The notes under the pieces were generated by a model. That model ran no database searches. It was not told the origin of the DNA and saw only the letters and a program-made list of their open reading frames with translations. A program made the translations under genes and the position numbers. A stretch of DNA of 64,000 nt, taken from positions 180,731 to 244,730 of the forward strand of contig NZ_JOKH01000002.1 in NCBI RefSeq assembly GCF_000722635.1, read 5' to 3'. Positions 44,834 to 54,502 of the stretch are shown piece by piece. Each line of letters opens with the position of its first letter. The stretch's first letter is position 1. Origin of the DNA: Endozoicomonas numazuensis. GTDB lineage: Bacteria > Pseudomonadota > Gammaproteobacteria > Pseudomonadales > Endozoicomonadaceae.

Positions 44834-45988
44834 ATGACCCGTTTTCCGGCATTACCCGCGGTTATCCTGGCGATATCCGCTTTGACTGGCTGCCAGGTAC
44901 TGCAACAACCTGCCCAAACCACAGACAGTCAGAAGACTCCCCAAACAGAAACCGAGTCCCCCAAGCCAGAGCAGAAGCCAGGCGATGCGCAAGGTAACAA
45001 ACCTTCCACACCTTCTCGCCCGGACACCCTATCTGTTAAGCAGCAACTGGTTCAGACCCCTGCCCGAGTAGGAGGAAAACTGGTTCTTGGTTTTGCGGAA
45101 AAAGGCACTCTTACCGAATACGGTCTGGAACTGAATGCCAAGATCGATACCGGTGCAGGTCGGTCGTCCATTGACGCCAGAAACATTGAGAACTTTGAGC
45201 GAGATGGTAAAAAGTGGGTTCGCTTTGACCTGCCCAGAACCAGTAAAGGCAATGTAACTCTGGAATTACCTGTTAAAGACACCATCCTGATCAAGCGACC
45301 CGGTGGTGAAGAGTCTCAGGCTCGCTATATTGTCAACATGAATGTCAAAGTGGGTGACATCACCCAGAATCTTGATGTATCACTCAACGACAGAACGCGT
45401 TTTGAATTCCCTCTGCTGATAGGTCGTGACTTCCTCAAGGATATGGCCATTGCCGATGTTGGCAAGCAATATATTGCCTCCGAGAAAGTACTGGATACTG
45501 TGACTCGAAAGATTCCGGCAGATGACAACCTGAGCATCAAAGAACAGATCGACAAACCCGTCGACATCAGCGGACTGGCTCTGGTGGGCGAACTTGAACA
45601 AGTACATGTAAAAGGGTTCAAGAACACCTTCAAGGCGCGTATTGATACCGGAGCCAAAACCTCTTCCATCGATGCCAGAGACATTGAGTTTTTCGAAAAA
45701 GAAGGTACAGAATGGGTTCGCTTCAAAGTCGTACATGGCGATGAAAGCCAGGCTTTTGAACGTGAAGTTCACCGCGAGATTGAAATAAAACGTCATGGGG
45801 GCCTGGAAAACCAGGACCGTGTCACTGTCTTCATTCCCATTACACTTGGAAAAATTTCCAGGGATGTTGAGTTTACTCTGACAGATCGCGCCGGTTACGA
45901 ATATCCGATTCTGATTGGTGAAAGGTTCCTGAGCAATACGGCTCTGGTTGATGTTGCCCAGCAAAATATTGCTGAGTTAAAGAAGTGA
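44834..45988 (+). CDS. Lipoprotein with two retropepsin-like (ATP-dependent zinc protease family) domains
   Basis: The signal peptide ends in the lipobox LTGC with lipidated C20. A Pro/Gln/Thr-rich linker runs to about residue 65. Two homologous domains follow: KIDTGAGRSSIDARNIE with D105, and RIDTGAKTSSIDARDIE with D271. Each has a later FEFPLLIGRDFL or YEYPILIGERFL segment. DTGA is the aspartic protease motif, and this fold is annotated as RimB-like or ATP-dependent zinc protease (Pfam PF05618). Having two copies in one chain is notable, since an aspartic protease needs two Asp. Eight bases separate it from the next gene. Its substrate may be a Glu-modified peptide made by the ATP-grasp partner; this is inference. 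Confidence 0.85.
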   Translation: MTRFPALPAVILAISALTGCQVLQQPAQTTDSQKTPQTETESPKPEQKPGDAQGNKPSTPSRPDTLSVKQQLVQTPARVGGKLVLGFAEKGTLTEYGLELNAKIDTGAGRSSIDARNIENFERDGKKWVRFDLPRTSKGNVTLELPVKDTILIKRPGGEESQARYIVNMNVKVGDITQNLDVSLNDRTRFEFPLLIGRDFLKDMAIADVGKQYIASEKVLDTVTRKIPADDNLSIKEQIDKPVDISGLALVGELEQVHVKGFKNTFKARIDTGAKTSSIDARDIEFFEKEGTEWVRFKVVHGDESQAFEREVHREIEIKRHGGLENQDRVTVFIPITLGKISRDVEFTLTDRAGYEYPILIGERFLSNTALVDVAQQNIAELKK

Positions 45989-45996
45989 GGTTTTGA

Positions 45997-47538
45997 ATGA
46001 AAGGACGTTTTCAACTCAGTCTGGCTGTAATCATTCTGATTGCTGCAGGCTTGGGCCTGACTTTATATAAACATTTTGCCCTGGGTTTTCCACTCACCCG
46101 TGGTGAAACGACAACGGTCTGGAGTGTTGAGGCTGAGATCCAGTTCAAAGCCGACGGTGGCCCAGCCAAAGCAACCCTGACTCTGCCTGACCAACAGTCC
46201 GGTTTCCGCATATTAAATGAATCTTTTGCCTCACCTGGCTATGGCATCAACCAGTTTGATGATGATGGTCAGCGCCGCGCTGAATGGAGTATTCGCAAAG
46301 CCAGTGGCATGCAAAGTCTGTTTTATAAGGTTAGTTTGCACCCGGATCGCCAGCAGCTGGAACCACTGGCTGCTCCTGCTGAAGAAGACAACGGCACTCT
46401 AAAGGCCAAACCTTCACTGCCAGAACCTTATCAGACAGCAGCAGACTCCCTGCTTGATCGAGTCAAAGAACGCTCTGCTGACAGCCGAAGCTTTACCGGC
46501 ACTCTGATCAAGGAATTCATTGCAAAGCAGCCCAGCCAGAATACCAACATGCTCCTGAGCATGATTGATAGTCGCGCAGAGCTGACCAACCTGTTGATCG
46601 ACATGCTCTCCATGGCTGACATCCCGGCCCGTGTCGTACGCGGACTCTACCTCGAAGACGGCAGACGTCGTCAACCCATGGTAGAAATGCTGGAAGTGTA
46701 CACCAATGATGGCTGGGTTCTTTTTGACCCGGAAACCGGCGTATCCGGCAACCCTGAGAACTTTTTCCTCTGGCAGCGTGGCGGTAAGTCACTTCTGGAT
46801 GTAATGGGTGGCACAGCCTCTCGCGCTTCCTTCTCCATGATTTCCCAGAATGTTCCTTCACGGGATTTAGCCATTGAAACCTCCCGCGCAGACGATGCTG
46901 CCCTGGTAGACTTTTCAATCTACTCCCTGCCACTGGAAGTACAGAACGCCTTCAAAAGCATTTTGCTGATTCCCATCGGCACTCTGGTGGTTCTGATCAT
47001 GCGTATTCTGGTGGGCCTGAGAACTTCCGGCACCTTTATGCCAGTCCTGATCTCTGTTGCCTTCCTGGAAACCCAGTTACTGCCCGGTCTAGTCATTTTT
47101 GTCACGATTGTTTCCATTGGCCTCTGGATTCGCTCAATATTGAGTCAGCTCAATATGCTCCTTGTCGCCAGACTGGCGGCGGTCATTATCGTCGTCATCG
47201 GTATAATGGGTGCAATGAGTGTGCTCAGTTGGAAGATGGGGATTACCCAGGCTCTGACCGTCACCTTCTTCCCAATGATTATTCTCGCATGGACCATTGA
47301 AAGAATGTCCATCCTCTGGGAAGAAGAAGGCCCCAAAGATGTACTCATAGAAGGCTTTGGCAGCCTGCTGGTTGCTTCCATGAGCTATCTGCTGATGTCT
47401 AACCCAATGGTTGAACATCTGACCTATAACTTCCCTGAGTTACTCTTTACCGTTCTGGGCCTGACCTTAATGCTGGGTCAATATACGGGTTACCGTTTGC
47501 TGGAACTCCGCCGCTTCAAACCTCTGGTTGGAGGTTGA
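45997..47538 (+). CDS. Inactive transglutaminase fused to a multi-helix membrane domain
   Basis: An N-terminal membrane anchor is followed by a periplasmic transglutaminase-like domain. TNLLIDMLSMADIPARVVRG and DGWVLFDPETG align with the fold. The catalytic Cys position is occupied by a non-Cys residue and the usual His-Ala-Trp is replaced by MLEVY, so the triad is lost. The C-terminal half has about seven hydrophobic helices (from FKSILLIPIGTLVVLIMRI to LTLMLGQYTGYRLLELRRF). This matches the 7TM inactive-transglutaminase family, which is known to travel with a retropepsin and an ATP-grasp ligase. It probably binds peptides instead of crosslinking them. Confidence 0.88.
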   Translation: MKGRFQLSLAVIILIAAGLGLTLYKHFALGFPLTRGETTTVWSVEAEIQFKADGGPAKATLTLPDQQSGFRILNESFASPGYGINQFDDDGQRRAEWSIRKASGMQSLFYKVSLHPDRQQLEPLAAPAEEDNGTLKAKPSLPEPYQTAADSLLDRVKERSADSRSFTGTLIKEFIAKQPSQNTNMLLSMIDSRAELTNLLIDMLSMADIPARVVRGLYLEDGRRRQPMVEMLEVYTNDGWVLFDPETGVSGNPENFFLWQRGGKSLLDVMGGTASRASFSMISQNVPSRDLAIETSRADDAALVDFSIYSLPLEVQNAFKSILLIPIGTLVVLIMRILVGLRTSGTFMPVLISVAFLETQLLPGLVIFVTIVSIGLWIRSILSQLNMLLVARLAAVIIVVIGIMGAMSVLSWKMGITQALTVTFFPMIILAWTIERMSILWEEEGPKDVLIEGFGSLLVASMSYLLMSNPMVEHLTYNFPELLFTVLGLTLMLGQYTGYRLLELRRFKPLVGG

Positions 47539-47541
47539 ACC

Positions 47542-48540
47542 ATGGAGTTCATCAAACAGTTTTTCCGCAGTTTTGCCAGTCCTTCCAGTCTCCACGAGGC
47601 TGGAATACTGAGCATGAACATGCGCAATCTGGATTATGTGATTAAATATAATCCTCGCAAACTGCTACCCCAGGTGGACGATAAACTCACCACCAAACGG
47701 ATGGCAGAAAAAGCCGGTGTAGACGTCCCGAAATTACTGGGCGTTGTCGAATATCAACACGATATTAAAAACCTGGGCAACCTGCTTGGGCAGCATGACA
47801 GCTTTGTTATCAAACCGGCTCAGGGCAGTGGCGGTAAAGGTATTCTGGTTATTGTCGGTCGTGATGGTGAACGTTACGTCAAAGCCAGCGGAGACACACT
47901 GGAATTCGAAGACATCAATCGACATGTCTCCAACATTCTTGGCGGCCTTTACAGCCTTGGCGGCAAAAGTGATGTCGCTATGATCGAGAGCCTGATCGTG
48001 GCTGATCCGGTATTCGACGATTACAGCTTTGAAGGGGTGCCTGACATTCGCATGATTGTCTTTCGGGGCTTCCCAGTGATGGGGATGCTGCGTCTGGCGA
48101 CCCGCGCTTCCGATGGTAAAGCCAACCTTCACCAGGGAGCTGTTGGCGTAGGTCTGGACATTGCATCAGGCAAAAGTCTCAGAGCCGTTCAGTTTGACTT
48201 ACCCATTGAGAAACACCCAGATACGGGACACAACTTTGAAAAGTTGGAAGTCCCTCACTGGGACAAGTTGCTCAAGCTGACTTCCGCCTGTTACGACATG
48301 ACAGGACTGGGCTACCTGGGCGTCGACATTGTCCTGGATAAAGTCCACGGCCCACTAATCCTTGAGCTTAATGCCCGTCCAGGTCTGGCTATTCAGATTG
48401 CTAATGGCGCCGGGATTCAGCCCCGACTGGAGCTGATCGAATCCCTGCCACATTGGAACATCTCTATTGAAGAAAAAGTGGCTTTCTCAAAAGAGCGCTT
48501 TATCTCTAGGAGGCTGACCGAGAATAGTGGTCGAGCATAA
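47542..48540 (+). CDS. Alpha-L-glutamate ligase-like ATP-grasp protein
   Basis: RimK-related ATP-grasp ligase (TIGR02291-type). The ATP-binding loop is FVIKPAQGSGGKGILVI, and the metal/ATP site is LILELNARPGLAIQIAN. GVPDIRMIVFRGFPVMGMLRLATRASDG is the family's central segment. It starts three bases after the transglutaminase gene. The last 11 codons and the stop lie inside the family A repeat beginning at 48508, so the native C-terminus (after about SKERFIS) has probably been replaced. The conserved core is untouched, so activity is likely kept. It presumably adds Glu or a related amino acid to an unknown acceptor. Confidence 0.9.
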   Translation: MEFIKQFFRSFASPSSLHEAGILSMNMRNLDYVIKYNPRKLLPQVDDKLTTKRMAEKAGVDVPKLLGVVEYQHDIKNLGNLLGQHDSFVIKPAQGSGGKGILVIVGRDGERYVKASGDTLEFEDINRHVSNILGGLYSLGGKSDVAMIESLIVADPVFDDYSFEGVPDIRMIVFRGFPVMGMLRLATRASDGKANLHQGAVGVGLDIASGKSLRAVQFDLPIEKHPDTGHNFEKLEVPHWDKLLKLTSACYDMTGLGYLGVDIVLDKVHGPLILELNARPGLAIQIANGAGIQPRLELIESLPHWNISIEEKVAFSKERFISRRLTENSGRA

Positions 48541-48671
48541 AATTCAGTAGAACGAGGCCATTTTTTCGAGGTATTTGTGCGAATAGTGGGCCTATTCAAT
48601 CAAATTCATCGGAAAAAGGGGCCGTTCTTTCTGGATTTTAGGCCGACCTGTCTATTCTCGGACAGGCTCCT
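48508..48671. repeat. Family A MITE-like element, copy 2 (164 bp), overlapping a gene end
   Basis: The ends are inverted: AGGAGGCTGACCGAGAATAG at the left, and AGGAGCCTGTCCGAGAATAG on the reverse strand at the right, each flanked by CT so that CTAG reads at both junctions. The interior matches the copy at 38282-38447 in reverse orientation. The left end is read as coding sequence and supplies the stop of the ATP-grasp gene. Confidence 0.85.
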
Positions 48672-48689
48672 AGACCGTAATCCTTTTTT

Positions 48690-48724
48690 CATCAGGGCGT
48701 CATCGCCCTGATGCATCCTTTTTG
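48690..48724 (+). terminator. Rho-independent terminator of the retropepsin operon
   Basis: CATCAGGGCG pairs exactly with CGCCCTGATG through a TCAT loop, followed by CATCC and T5. It lies just beyond the repeat element and was presumably closer to the operon end before the insertion. Confidence 0.8.
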
Positions 48725-48748
48725 CATCTCACTTTGAGTCGTATTGAC

Positions 48749-49414
48749 ATGCCAAATATCGAACTGATCAGCTTCAAGCTCTGTCCGTTTGTTCAACGCT
48801 CTGTCATTACTCTTCTGGAAAAGAACATCCCATTTGATATTACCTATATCGACCTGGATGATAAGCCAGACTGGTTCCTGACTATCTCGCCCACGGGTAA
48901 AGTGCCGCTTTTAAGAATTGACCCGAATCAGATTCTCTTTGAGTCTGCGGTCATCAACGAGTATCTCGACGAAATTACACCGCCGTCATTGCACCCGATA
49001 GATCCATTTGAGAAAGCTCAGCATCGCGCCTGGATCGAGGTTGGCTCAAACCTCTTGATGACCAGTTATCGTTTCACTGTGGCTTCAGATCAAGAAAAAC
49101 AGGATCACCAAAGAGTGTTATTGATCAACCTGTTGAGAAAGCTGGAAGCAGAGTTAACCGGTAAAGTATTTTTCGATGGCAAACGTTTCACACTCGTGGA
49201 CGCTGCTATTGCCCCGGTCTTCCGCTGGATAGAAATTCTTGATCGACGACTGGCAACAGGTTTGTTAAATGAGGCCCCGGGACTGTCCCCCTGGAGTAGC
49301 AACCTGCTGAATCGCCCCTCAGTAAAAAATTCAGTGGTCAGTGACTTTGAAGCGTTATACATCAGCCGGCTGATTGATAGTGACTCCCAGTTGCGCTTCA
49401 ACCTGAACACCTGA
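48749..49414 (+). CDS. Glutathione S-transferase family protein
   Basis: Cytosolic GST-like protein. The N-terminal thioredoxin fold contains LISFKLCPFVQRSVITLLEK, with Cys-Pro at the active-site helix. The cis-Pro segment GKVPLLRID and the substrate segment LFESAVINEYLDE complete that domain. An all-helical C-terminal domain includes DGKRFTLVDAAIAPVFRWIE. At 221 residues it resembles omega/zeta-type or SspA-like GSTs. The start at 48749 is preferred; a TTG nine codons earlier overlaps the terminator T tract. It is a single gene with a terminator hairpin behind it. Substrate unknown. Confidence 0.87.
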   Translation: MPNIELISFKLCPFVQRSVITLLEKNIPFDITYIDLDDKPDWFLTISPTGKVPLLRIDPNQILFESAVINEYLDEITPPSLHPIDPFEKAQHRAWIEVGSNLLMTSYRFTVASDQEKQDHQRVLLINLLRKLEAELTGKVFFDGKRFTLVDAAIAPVFRWIEILDRRLATGLLNEAPGLSPWSSNLLNRPSVKNSVVSDFEALYISRLIDSDSQLRFNLNT

Positions 49415-49427
49415 CCCACACCCAAAA

Positions 49428-49458
49428 CAGGCAGTCAATCGTTACTGCCTGCTCTTCC
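49428..49458 (+). terminator. Possible terminator after the GST gene
   Basis: CAGGCAGT (49428-49435) pairs with ACTGCCTG (49444-49451) over an eight-base loop, followed by CTCTTCC. The T tract is weak. Confidence 0.45.
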
Positions 49459-49648
49459 ATACTGAACAATAAGTCGTTGCATCCCGCTCTTAATTCAAGG
49501 ATTTCACTCTCACTAAACACTTTGGTTTGAGTGAAAACGTATTTGAATACCATTTTATTTTTGAATGAACGACCCTGCCGTCTTGGCCTGCATACCTTCT
49601 CTGTGTCACAATCATTGACAGAATAATTATATTTCGACAAAGACCCCC

Positions 49649-49795
49649 TAAGGATTTGTCTTGAAATAACTTCCCGATTAAAACATGAACTCCGTTCACC
49701 CTGAGCCTGTCGAAGGGTGGTGGCTCTGGGCTTCGACAGGCTCAGCCCGAACGGGGGGGGTCAAATAAGGAAGTTATTTACGGATTATTCCTAAG
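49649..49795. repeat. Family B MITE-like element, copy 2
   Basis: The left end TAAGGATTTGTC..GAAATAACTTCCCGATT and right end (reverse strand) TTAGGAATAATCCGTAAATAACTTCC are imperfect inverted repeats that match the swapped ends of copy 1 at 33911-34064. The core hairpin CACCCTGAGCCTGTCGAAGG / CTTCGACAGGCTCAGCCCGA ends in a run of eight G (49755-49762). It fills most of the 424-base spacer between the GST and GGDEF genes, which has no other gene. Confidence 0.75.
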
Positions 49796-49838
49796 CAGCC
49801 GTGAGTAAAGAGAATCATGCCCCTCATTTGAGGAGAAT

Positions 49839-52031
49839 ATGATTTTTATAATAAAAAATGAAAAGCTGTATCAACGTCAAGGAGGACTGCCTGATTTGCA
49901 GGTTCCATTGACCTATTCATCCTGTTCTGCGAGAGCAGCCGTCTTCATCAGGGCTTTGCTGGTAACACTGCTGTCCATGCTTTTCGGCCAGACGACACTG
50001 GCTGCCCCTGTTGCTGAATCTTCGCCATCAGGATCCGTAGAGCTTTCCAGCTACCTCACCCCAGTGACCGCACCGGAAGCCATTCTGTCCGGAAAACAGC
50101 CCAATGCCACCGACCGCTGGTACAAGCTTCGTCTGACATTGAACCACTCTTTCAATTCCGACTGGTTACTGGTTTTCAGAAGAACACCCCACAACAAACT
50201 GGATATTTTCACTCCTTCTGCCAACGGCTACCGAATCACTTCACTGGGTACTGGCAGTCATAGCCGAAAATCAGATCCACGAGTACTGAAACTTAACCTG
50301 CCTGACGACAAGATACATGACCTTTATATACGGGTAGACAACTCAATACCTAACAGACTGAACCCAAGCCTGTGGCCCCAGTCACTCTACACTCTGGACG
50401 AGTACAGGAATCAGGCATTTTCAGCATCATTACTGGCTCTGCTGCTCCTTTTTCTGGTCAGCACAGCAGCTGTGATGATTTATACCAGACATCAATCCTA
50501 TCTGCTGCTTACTGCCCACCTGCTTGCAACAACCACTCTTGTCCTGATGTACCAGGGTGAAATTTTCCGGATGATCAATTGGTCCGGAGATCCCGGACTT
50601 TGGGTTTTAACCATGACGGTGATCAGTCTGGTCTCCGCTCTGGCGTGTTATAAAAATCTGGGATTACTGGCCCTGTATACCCCCAGAGCTGATCGACTGA
50701 TGCTCTGGCTCTGTTGTTTATCAGTCGGATTTGTTTTCAGTTTTTTCATGACTCATCAAATCCTGTTGCTGAACGCTGCCTTTTTAATGATTGCCCTGAC
50801 TGCTGCCCTATTAACCTCCAGCCTGCTGACCATCTTTGCTCAAGGGGTACGACCGGCCAAGCTGGCATTACCGGTCATGGCCACCCTGTCCCTTGCCCTG
50901 TTCAGTAGCTGGGTGTCAACGGAATGGCCCAGAGCCATTCCCAGCCAGGCAGAGCTGGCGCTGATCGCCCTGCAATCTCTATTGATTACAGGGCTTTATT
51001 GGGTTAACCGGAAACACAAACATCGCCAGGCTATTTCTATTAACCTGGTGACGACTCACAATGATAAACGACGGGTATTTGATTCAGCCCTGCGAAAACA
51101 CCTTCAGGCACCTGCGAACGCCCTGATGGATGAAAAAGCCATTCGTGAGCGTATTCTAGAAACACTCGATGCTGTGATGCCCGGCACCCCCTCGATGATT
51201 CTGGTCAAAAGAAAAAGTCACTGGGATATCGACAGTCACTACCCAAAGGCCGCCCAGATACTGAAAAGCAGCATTGACAGTATTGAAGAGGAGCTCATCA
51301 GCATTATCAGCTCTGACCAGGAACACCATGTCCGACTGGAGGACAGAAACGGGGTAAAATACTGGGTATTCCTGCTTCATACTGAGGAAAACCATCACAC
51401 CCTGCTGGTCGTTTCTCCAGGAAGTCAGCGTAAAAAGTCCTTAAAGTGGCAGCAAATCACAGACATCAGTACCCATGCCCGAACGCTGTTTCAGGCAAAC
51501 CAGCAAACTCGTTTCTGGAAGTTACAGGCCAGCCTGGATTCATTAACCGGTCTTCTGAATCGAAGAGCCTTTATGAATGAAGCGACTGAGATTGTTCATC
51601 GAAAAGATTCCGGACAGAGCCAGTCATGCCTGATTTTTATTGATATTGATGACTTCAAACAGATCAATGATCGCTTTGGTCACCCTGCAGGTGACAAAGT
51701 ACTCTCCGAGCTGGCCAATCGTATGCGAAAAGAACTGCGTCAGCAGGATCTCATCGCTCGTTATGGGGGTGAAGAGTTCGTTGTTCTCCTGCCACAAACC
51801 AACGCCGTACGAGGCGTGCAGATAGCCGAACGACTCAGAAACTCAGCCTCACTGTATCAAGGTGGGCCTGTCCCTCTCAGTATCAGTCTTGGCATTGCTG
51901 TCACCGGCCTGAATACTGACACTCTTGATAAACTTCTCCAGGAAGCAGACGACGCACTTTATGAAGCCAAACACTCTGGCAAGAACCGGGTCTGCAGGGC
52001 GCCCTCGTGTGAAGATATACGACTAGCATAA
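49839..52031 (+). CDS. Membrane diguanylate cyclase (7TMR-DISM plus GGDEF)
   Basis: Predicted c-di-GMP synthase. A hydrophobic leader (about residues 36-56) precedes a periplasmic beta-rich domain (about 65-180) of the DISM extracellular type. Seven or so transmembrane helices follow (about 190-390), then a GAF-like stretch and a C-terminal GGDEF domain. The signature is YGGEEF, with G643-G644-E645-E646-F647. The product-inhibition site RQQD (R634, D637) lies five residues before it, so both catalysis and feedback look intact. GGAG precedes the ATG at good spacing. Some 30 residues lie before the leader, so a later start is possible. No phosphodiesterase is nearby. Confidence 0.9.
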   Translation: MIFIIKNEKLYQRQGGLPDLQVPLTYSSCSARAAVFIRALLVTLLSMLFGQTTLAAPVAESSPSGSVELSSYLTPVTAPEAILSGKQPNATDRWYKLRLTLNHSFNSDWLLVFRRTPHNKLDIFTPSANGYRITSLGTGSHSRKSDPRVLKLNLPDDKIHDLYIRVDNSIPNRLNPSLWPQSLYTLDEYRNQAFSASLLALLLLFLVSTAAVMIYTRHQSYLLLTAHLLATTTLVLMYQGEIFRMINWSGDPGLWVLTMTVISLVSALACYKNLGLLALYTPRADRLMLWLCCLSVGFVFSFFMTHQILLLNAAFLMIALTAALLTSSLLTIFAQGVRPAKLALPVMATLSLALFSSWVSTEWPRAIPSQAELALIALQSLLITGLYWVNRKHKHRQAISINLVTTHNDKRRVFDSALRKHLQAPANALMDEKAIRERILETLDAVMPGTPSMILVKRKSHWDIDSHYPKAAQILKSSIDSIEEELISIISSDQEHHVRLEDRNGVKYWVFLLHTEENHHTLLVVSPGSQRKKSLKWQQITDISTHARTLFQANQQTRFWKLQASLDSLTGLLNRRAFMNEATEIVHRKDSGQSQSCLIFIDIDDFKQINDRFGHPAGDKVLSELANRMRKELRQQDLIARYGGEEFVVLLPQTNAVRGVQIAERLRNSASLYQGGPVPLSISLGIAVTGLNTDTLDKLLQEADDALYEAKHSGKNRVCRAPSCEDIRLA

Positions 52032-52281
52032 TTTAATAATTATTCAAACAAGCTCACATCCCTTGGGAAATGTAGCTTCCATAACAAATCGTCACTTGCA
52101 AGTTGAAATTTTGCCCAATACCATAAAGCATACATTCTGGTAAAAATAACGAAAAGCCGTGAAATCAAACGACTGTATTTTCACAGGCGAATAATAAAAC
52201 ACCAGAAATCAACTGGCCCCTGCCACACACTATAAATATAAAAAATCTAGTTCTTTTGCCATAACAATAGGGACATTTATC

Positions 52282-54414
52282 ATGGCTCTCCAACTTGTCA
52301 CCCGGCTGATCAAGGCCGCTGGAGACTTGATCAAGCTCAACAAACAAGCACTCAAGTTTATCTGTCTGGGTTTAGCGCTTTCTATCACGATTACGTTTAT
52401 TGCAGGTAAAGCCTACCAGTCCTGGGATAACGATCCCCAGCGAGGGGCTATAGGCATTGAAAACGGTGAATTTAATGAGAGCTACTCAACCCCTGTCTAC
52501 CTGAATCAGGGTTGGTCTGCTTCAGACAGCCTGTGGTACTACAACACAACTCAGGGTTCAGCACTGCTACCCTATGACTTTTACCTGTCCTTAGAACAGA
52601 AAAATTCTCAAGTGCCTGTTCGTGACAACATGAACATGGACAAATACCGTTACCTGCCTCAAAAACCGACTTTCTTTAATCCCGATGGACTGGCAGTCGG
52701 TTTTGTTAAGGAAACCTATCAAGGCAAGGAATACATGGGCTACACCTGTGCAGCCTGCCACACCTCCCAGGTGAACTTTCAGGGCAAAGGGATTCGAATT
52801 GATGGCGGACCTGCCATGGCAGATATGGTTGGCTTCCTGACCAGCCTGGAAGCCGCCATGAAACAGACAATCAATGAGAATGAAAAAAGAGAGCGCTTTG
52901 TCAAGAATGTGCTGGCTCTCAAAAATGATTATAAAAACGAAGAACAGGTCATGGCCGACCTGGAAAAGTGGACTGAAGCCACTCAGCTCTATAACACCAT
53001 TAACCACAGCAAGGTTAAGTACGGTCATGCCCGACTGGACGCTTTTGGCCGCATATACAACCGTGTACTTCAATACGTTCTGAGCAAAGAAAATGTTAAA
53101 GATGCTCTGATTGCTGTCACATCCCCCTCGGGCAGACACATACTGTCTCAACCTGAAGTGGACAAAGTACTGGAAGGCGTCAACGAAACCATTCTGGGCA
53201 ACGATGACTTCTCGTTGATCATCGAACGACTGATGTCAAAAGAGCCCGGGTATCCAGGCCTATCTGTTAAGGAAACGCTATACGTCAGAAATGCTCTCTT
53301 TAACGAGCCCAATGCACCGGTCAGTTACCCTTTCCTATGGGATATTGCTCAATCAGATTATGTACAGTGGAATGGTTTGGCAGGTAACAGCGGCCTCGGA
53401 CCACTGGGACGTAACACAGGAGAAGTCATTGGTGTGTTCGGAATTCTGGATTGGACAGCCACTGACACTGGCTTCAGCCTGTCTTCCCTGCTAACCGGAC
53501 AGGATCACAAACGCCAACACATTAATTTCAAATCGTCCATCAATCTCGTCAATCTGCAAAGACTGGAATCTCACCTTAAAAGTCTTCAGTCACCTCAGTG
53601 GCCTGAAGAGATTCTGGGTAGCATTGATCAGGAAAAAGCCGCTCGCGGCCAGCGCGTTTATACCCAGTATTGCCAGTCCTGCCACGAAGTTATTGATCGC
53701 AGCAACCTGGACAGAAAAGTCATCGCACAAATGTCCGGACTCGAACACATTGGCACCGACCCAGCTATGGCGGAAAACAGTGTTCTCTACAAAGGCAAGT
53801 CCGGTAATTTTGAACACACTTATCAGGACGTTGACGTAGGTACCGTTCTTATCACTGAAACTGCGCCGGTCGTACAGACGCTGACATCGGCAACAAAAGG
53901 CGTGGTAGCGACTCCGGATGCCGACAAATGGTGGATTCGCAGAGTGGCTGACTGGTTCTATACCGTAGGCCTTTCCTTCTTTAACAATGATATCAAGGCC
54001 AGCGTCAAGAATGGCAATTACAACCCTGACACCACGGCCAACCCCTATAACTCACTCCTGGCTTACAAAGCCAGACCCTTGAACGGAATCTGGGCAACCG
54101 CGCCTTATCTTCACAATGGCTCAGTACCCACACTGTATGACTTGTTATTACCCGTGAAGAGAGAAGGCGATCCGGATGAAGGTGCTTATCGCCCCGATAC
54201 CTTTATGGTGGGCAGCCGTGAATTTGATCCTGTCAGAGTCGGCTTCCGCTCCGAAGGCTATCAAGGTACACGCTTCATTACTCAGGGTCGCGGAAACCTG
54301 AATACGGGTCACGAATACGCAGCAGGCAGAACAGCACAAATGAACGGAACCGTTCTACCTGCACTGGATGACCAACAACGCTGGGATCTTATCGAGTACA
54401 TAAAAACTCTATAG
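52282..54414 (+). CDS. Diheme c-type cytochrome, RoxA/MauG superfamily (first of pair)
   Basis: Exported or membrane-anchored protein with one N-terminal hydrophobic segment (about residues 24-41). There are two covalent heme sites: CAACH (C156, C159, H160) and CQSCH (C464, C467, H468). The C-terminal segment WATAPYLHNGSVPTLYDLL is the hallmark of diheme peroxidase/RoxA-like proteins, and the long N-terminal heme domain resembles RoxA/RoxB rubber oxygenases. At 710 residues it is somewhat larger than RoxA. AGGGA lies eight bases before the ATG. The cytochrome P450 gene follows 88 bases later. Oxygenase and peroxidase functions are both possible; substrate unknown. Confidence 0.85.
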   Translation: MALQLVTRLIKAAGDLIKLNKQALKFICLGLALSITITFIAGKAYQSWDNDPQRGAIGIENGEFNESYSTPVYLNQGWSASDSLWYYNTTQGSALLPYDFYLSLEQKNSQVPVRDNMNMDKYRYLPQKPTFFNPDGLAVGFVKETYQGKEYMGYTCAACHTSQVNFQGKGIRIDGGPAMADMVGFLTSLEAAMKQTINENEKRERFVKNVLALKNDYKNEEQVMADLEKWTEATQLYNTINHSKVKYGHARLDAFGRIYNRVLQYVLSKENVKDALIAVTSPSGRHILSQPEVDKVLEGVNETILGNDDFSLIIERLMSKEPGYPGLSVKETLYVRNALFNEPNAPVSYPFLWDIAQSDYVQWNGLAGNSGLGPLGRNTGEVIGVFGILDWTATDTGFSLSSLLTGQDHKRQHINFKSSINLVNLQRLESHLKSLQSPQWPEEILGSIDQEKAARGQRVYTQYCQSCHEVIDRSNLDRKVIAQMSGLEHIGTDPAMAENSVLYKGKSGNFEHTYQDVDVGTVLITETAPVVQTLTSATKGVVATPDADKWWIRRVADWFYTVGLSFFNNDIKASVKNGNYNPDTTANPYNSLLAYKARPLNGIWATAPYLHNGSVPTLYDLLLPVKREGDPDEGAYRPDTFMVGSREFDPVRVGFRSEGYQGTRFITQGRGNLNTGHEYAAGRTAQMNGTVLPALDDQQRWDLIEYIKTL

Positions 54415-54502
54415 CCCGTCAAAGCGCTCAAAAACAAGATTTGTTAAAAGTGCCAGGACTGTTCAGTCAGCCCTGACACTGATTGTAAGAGAAAAGGACC
54501 TT

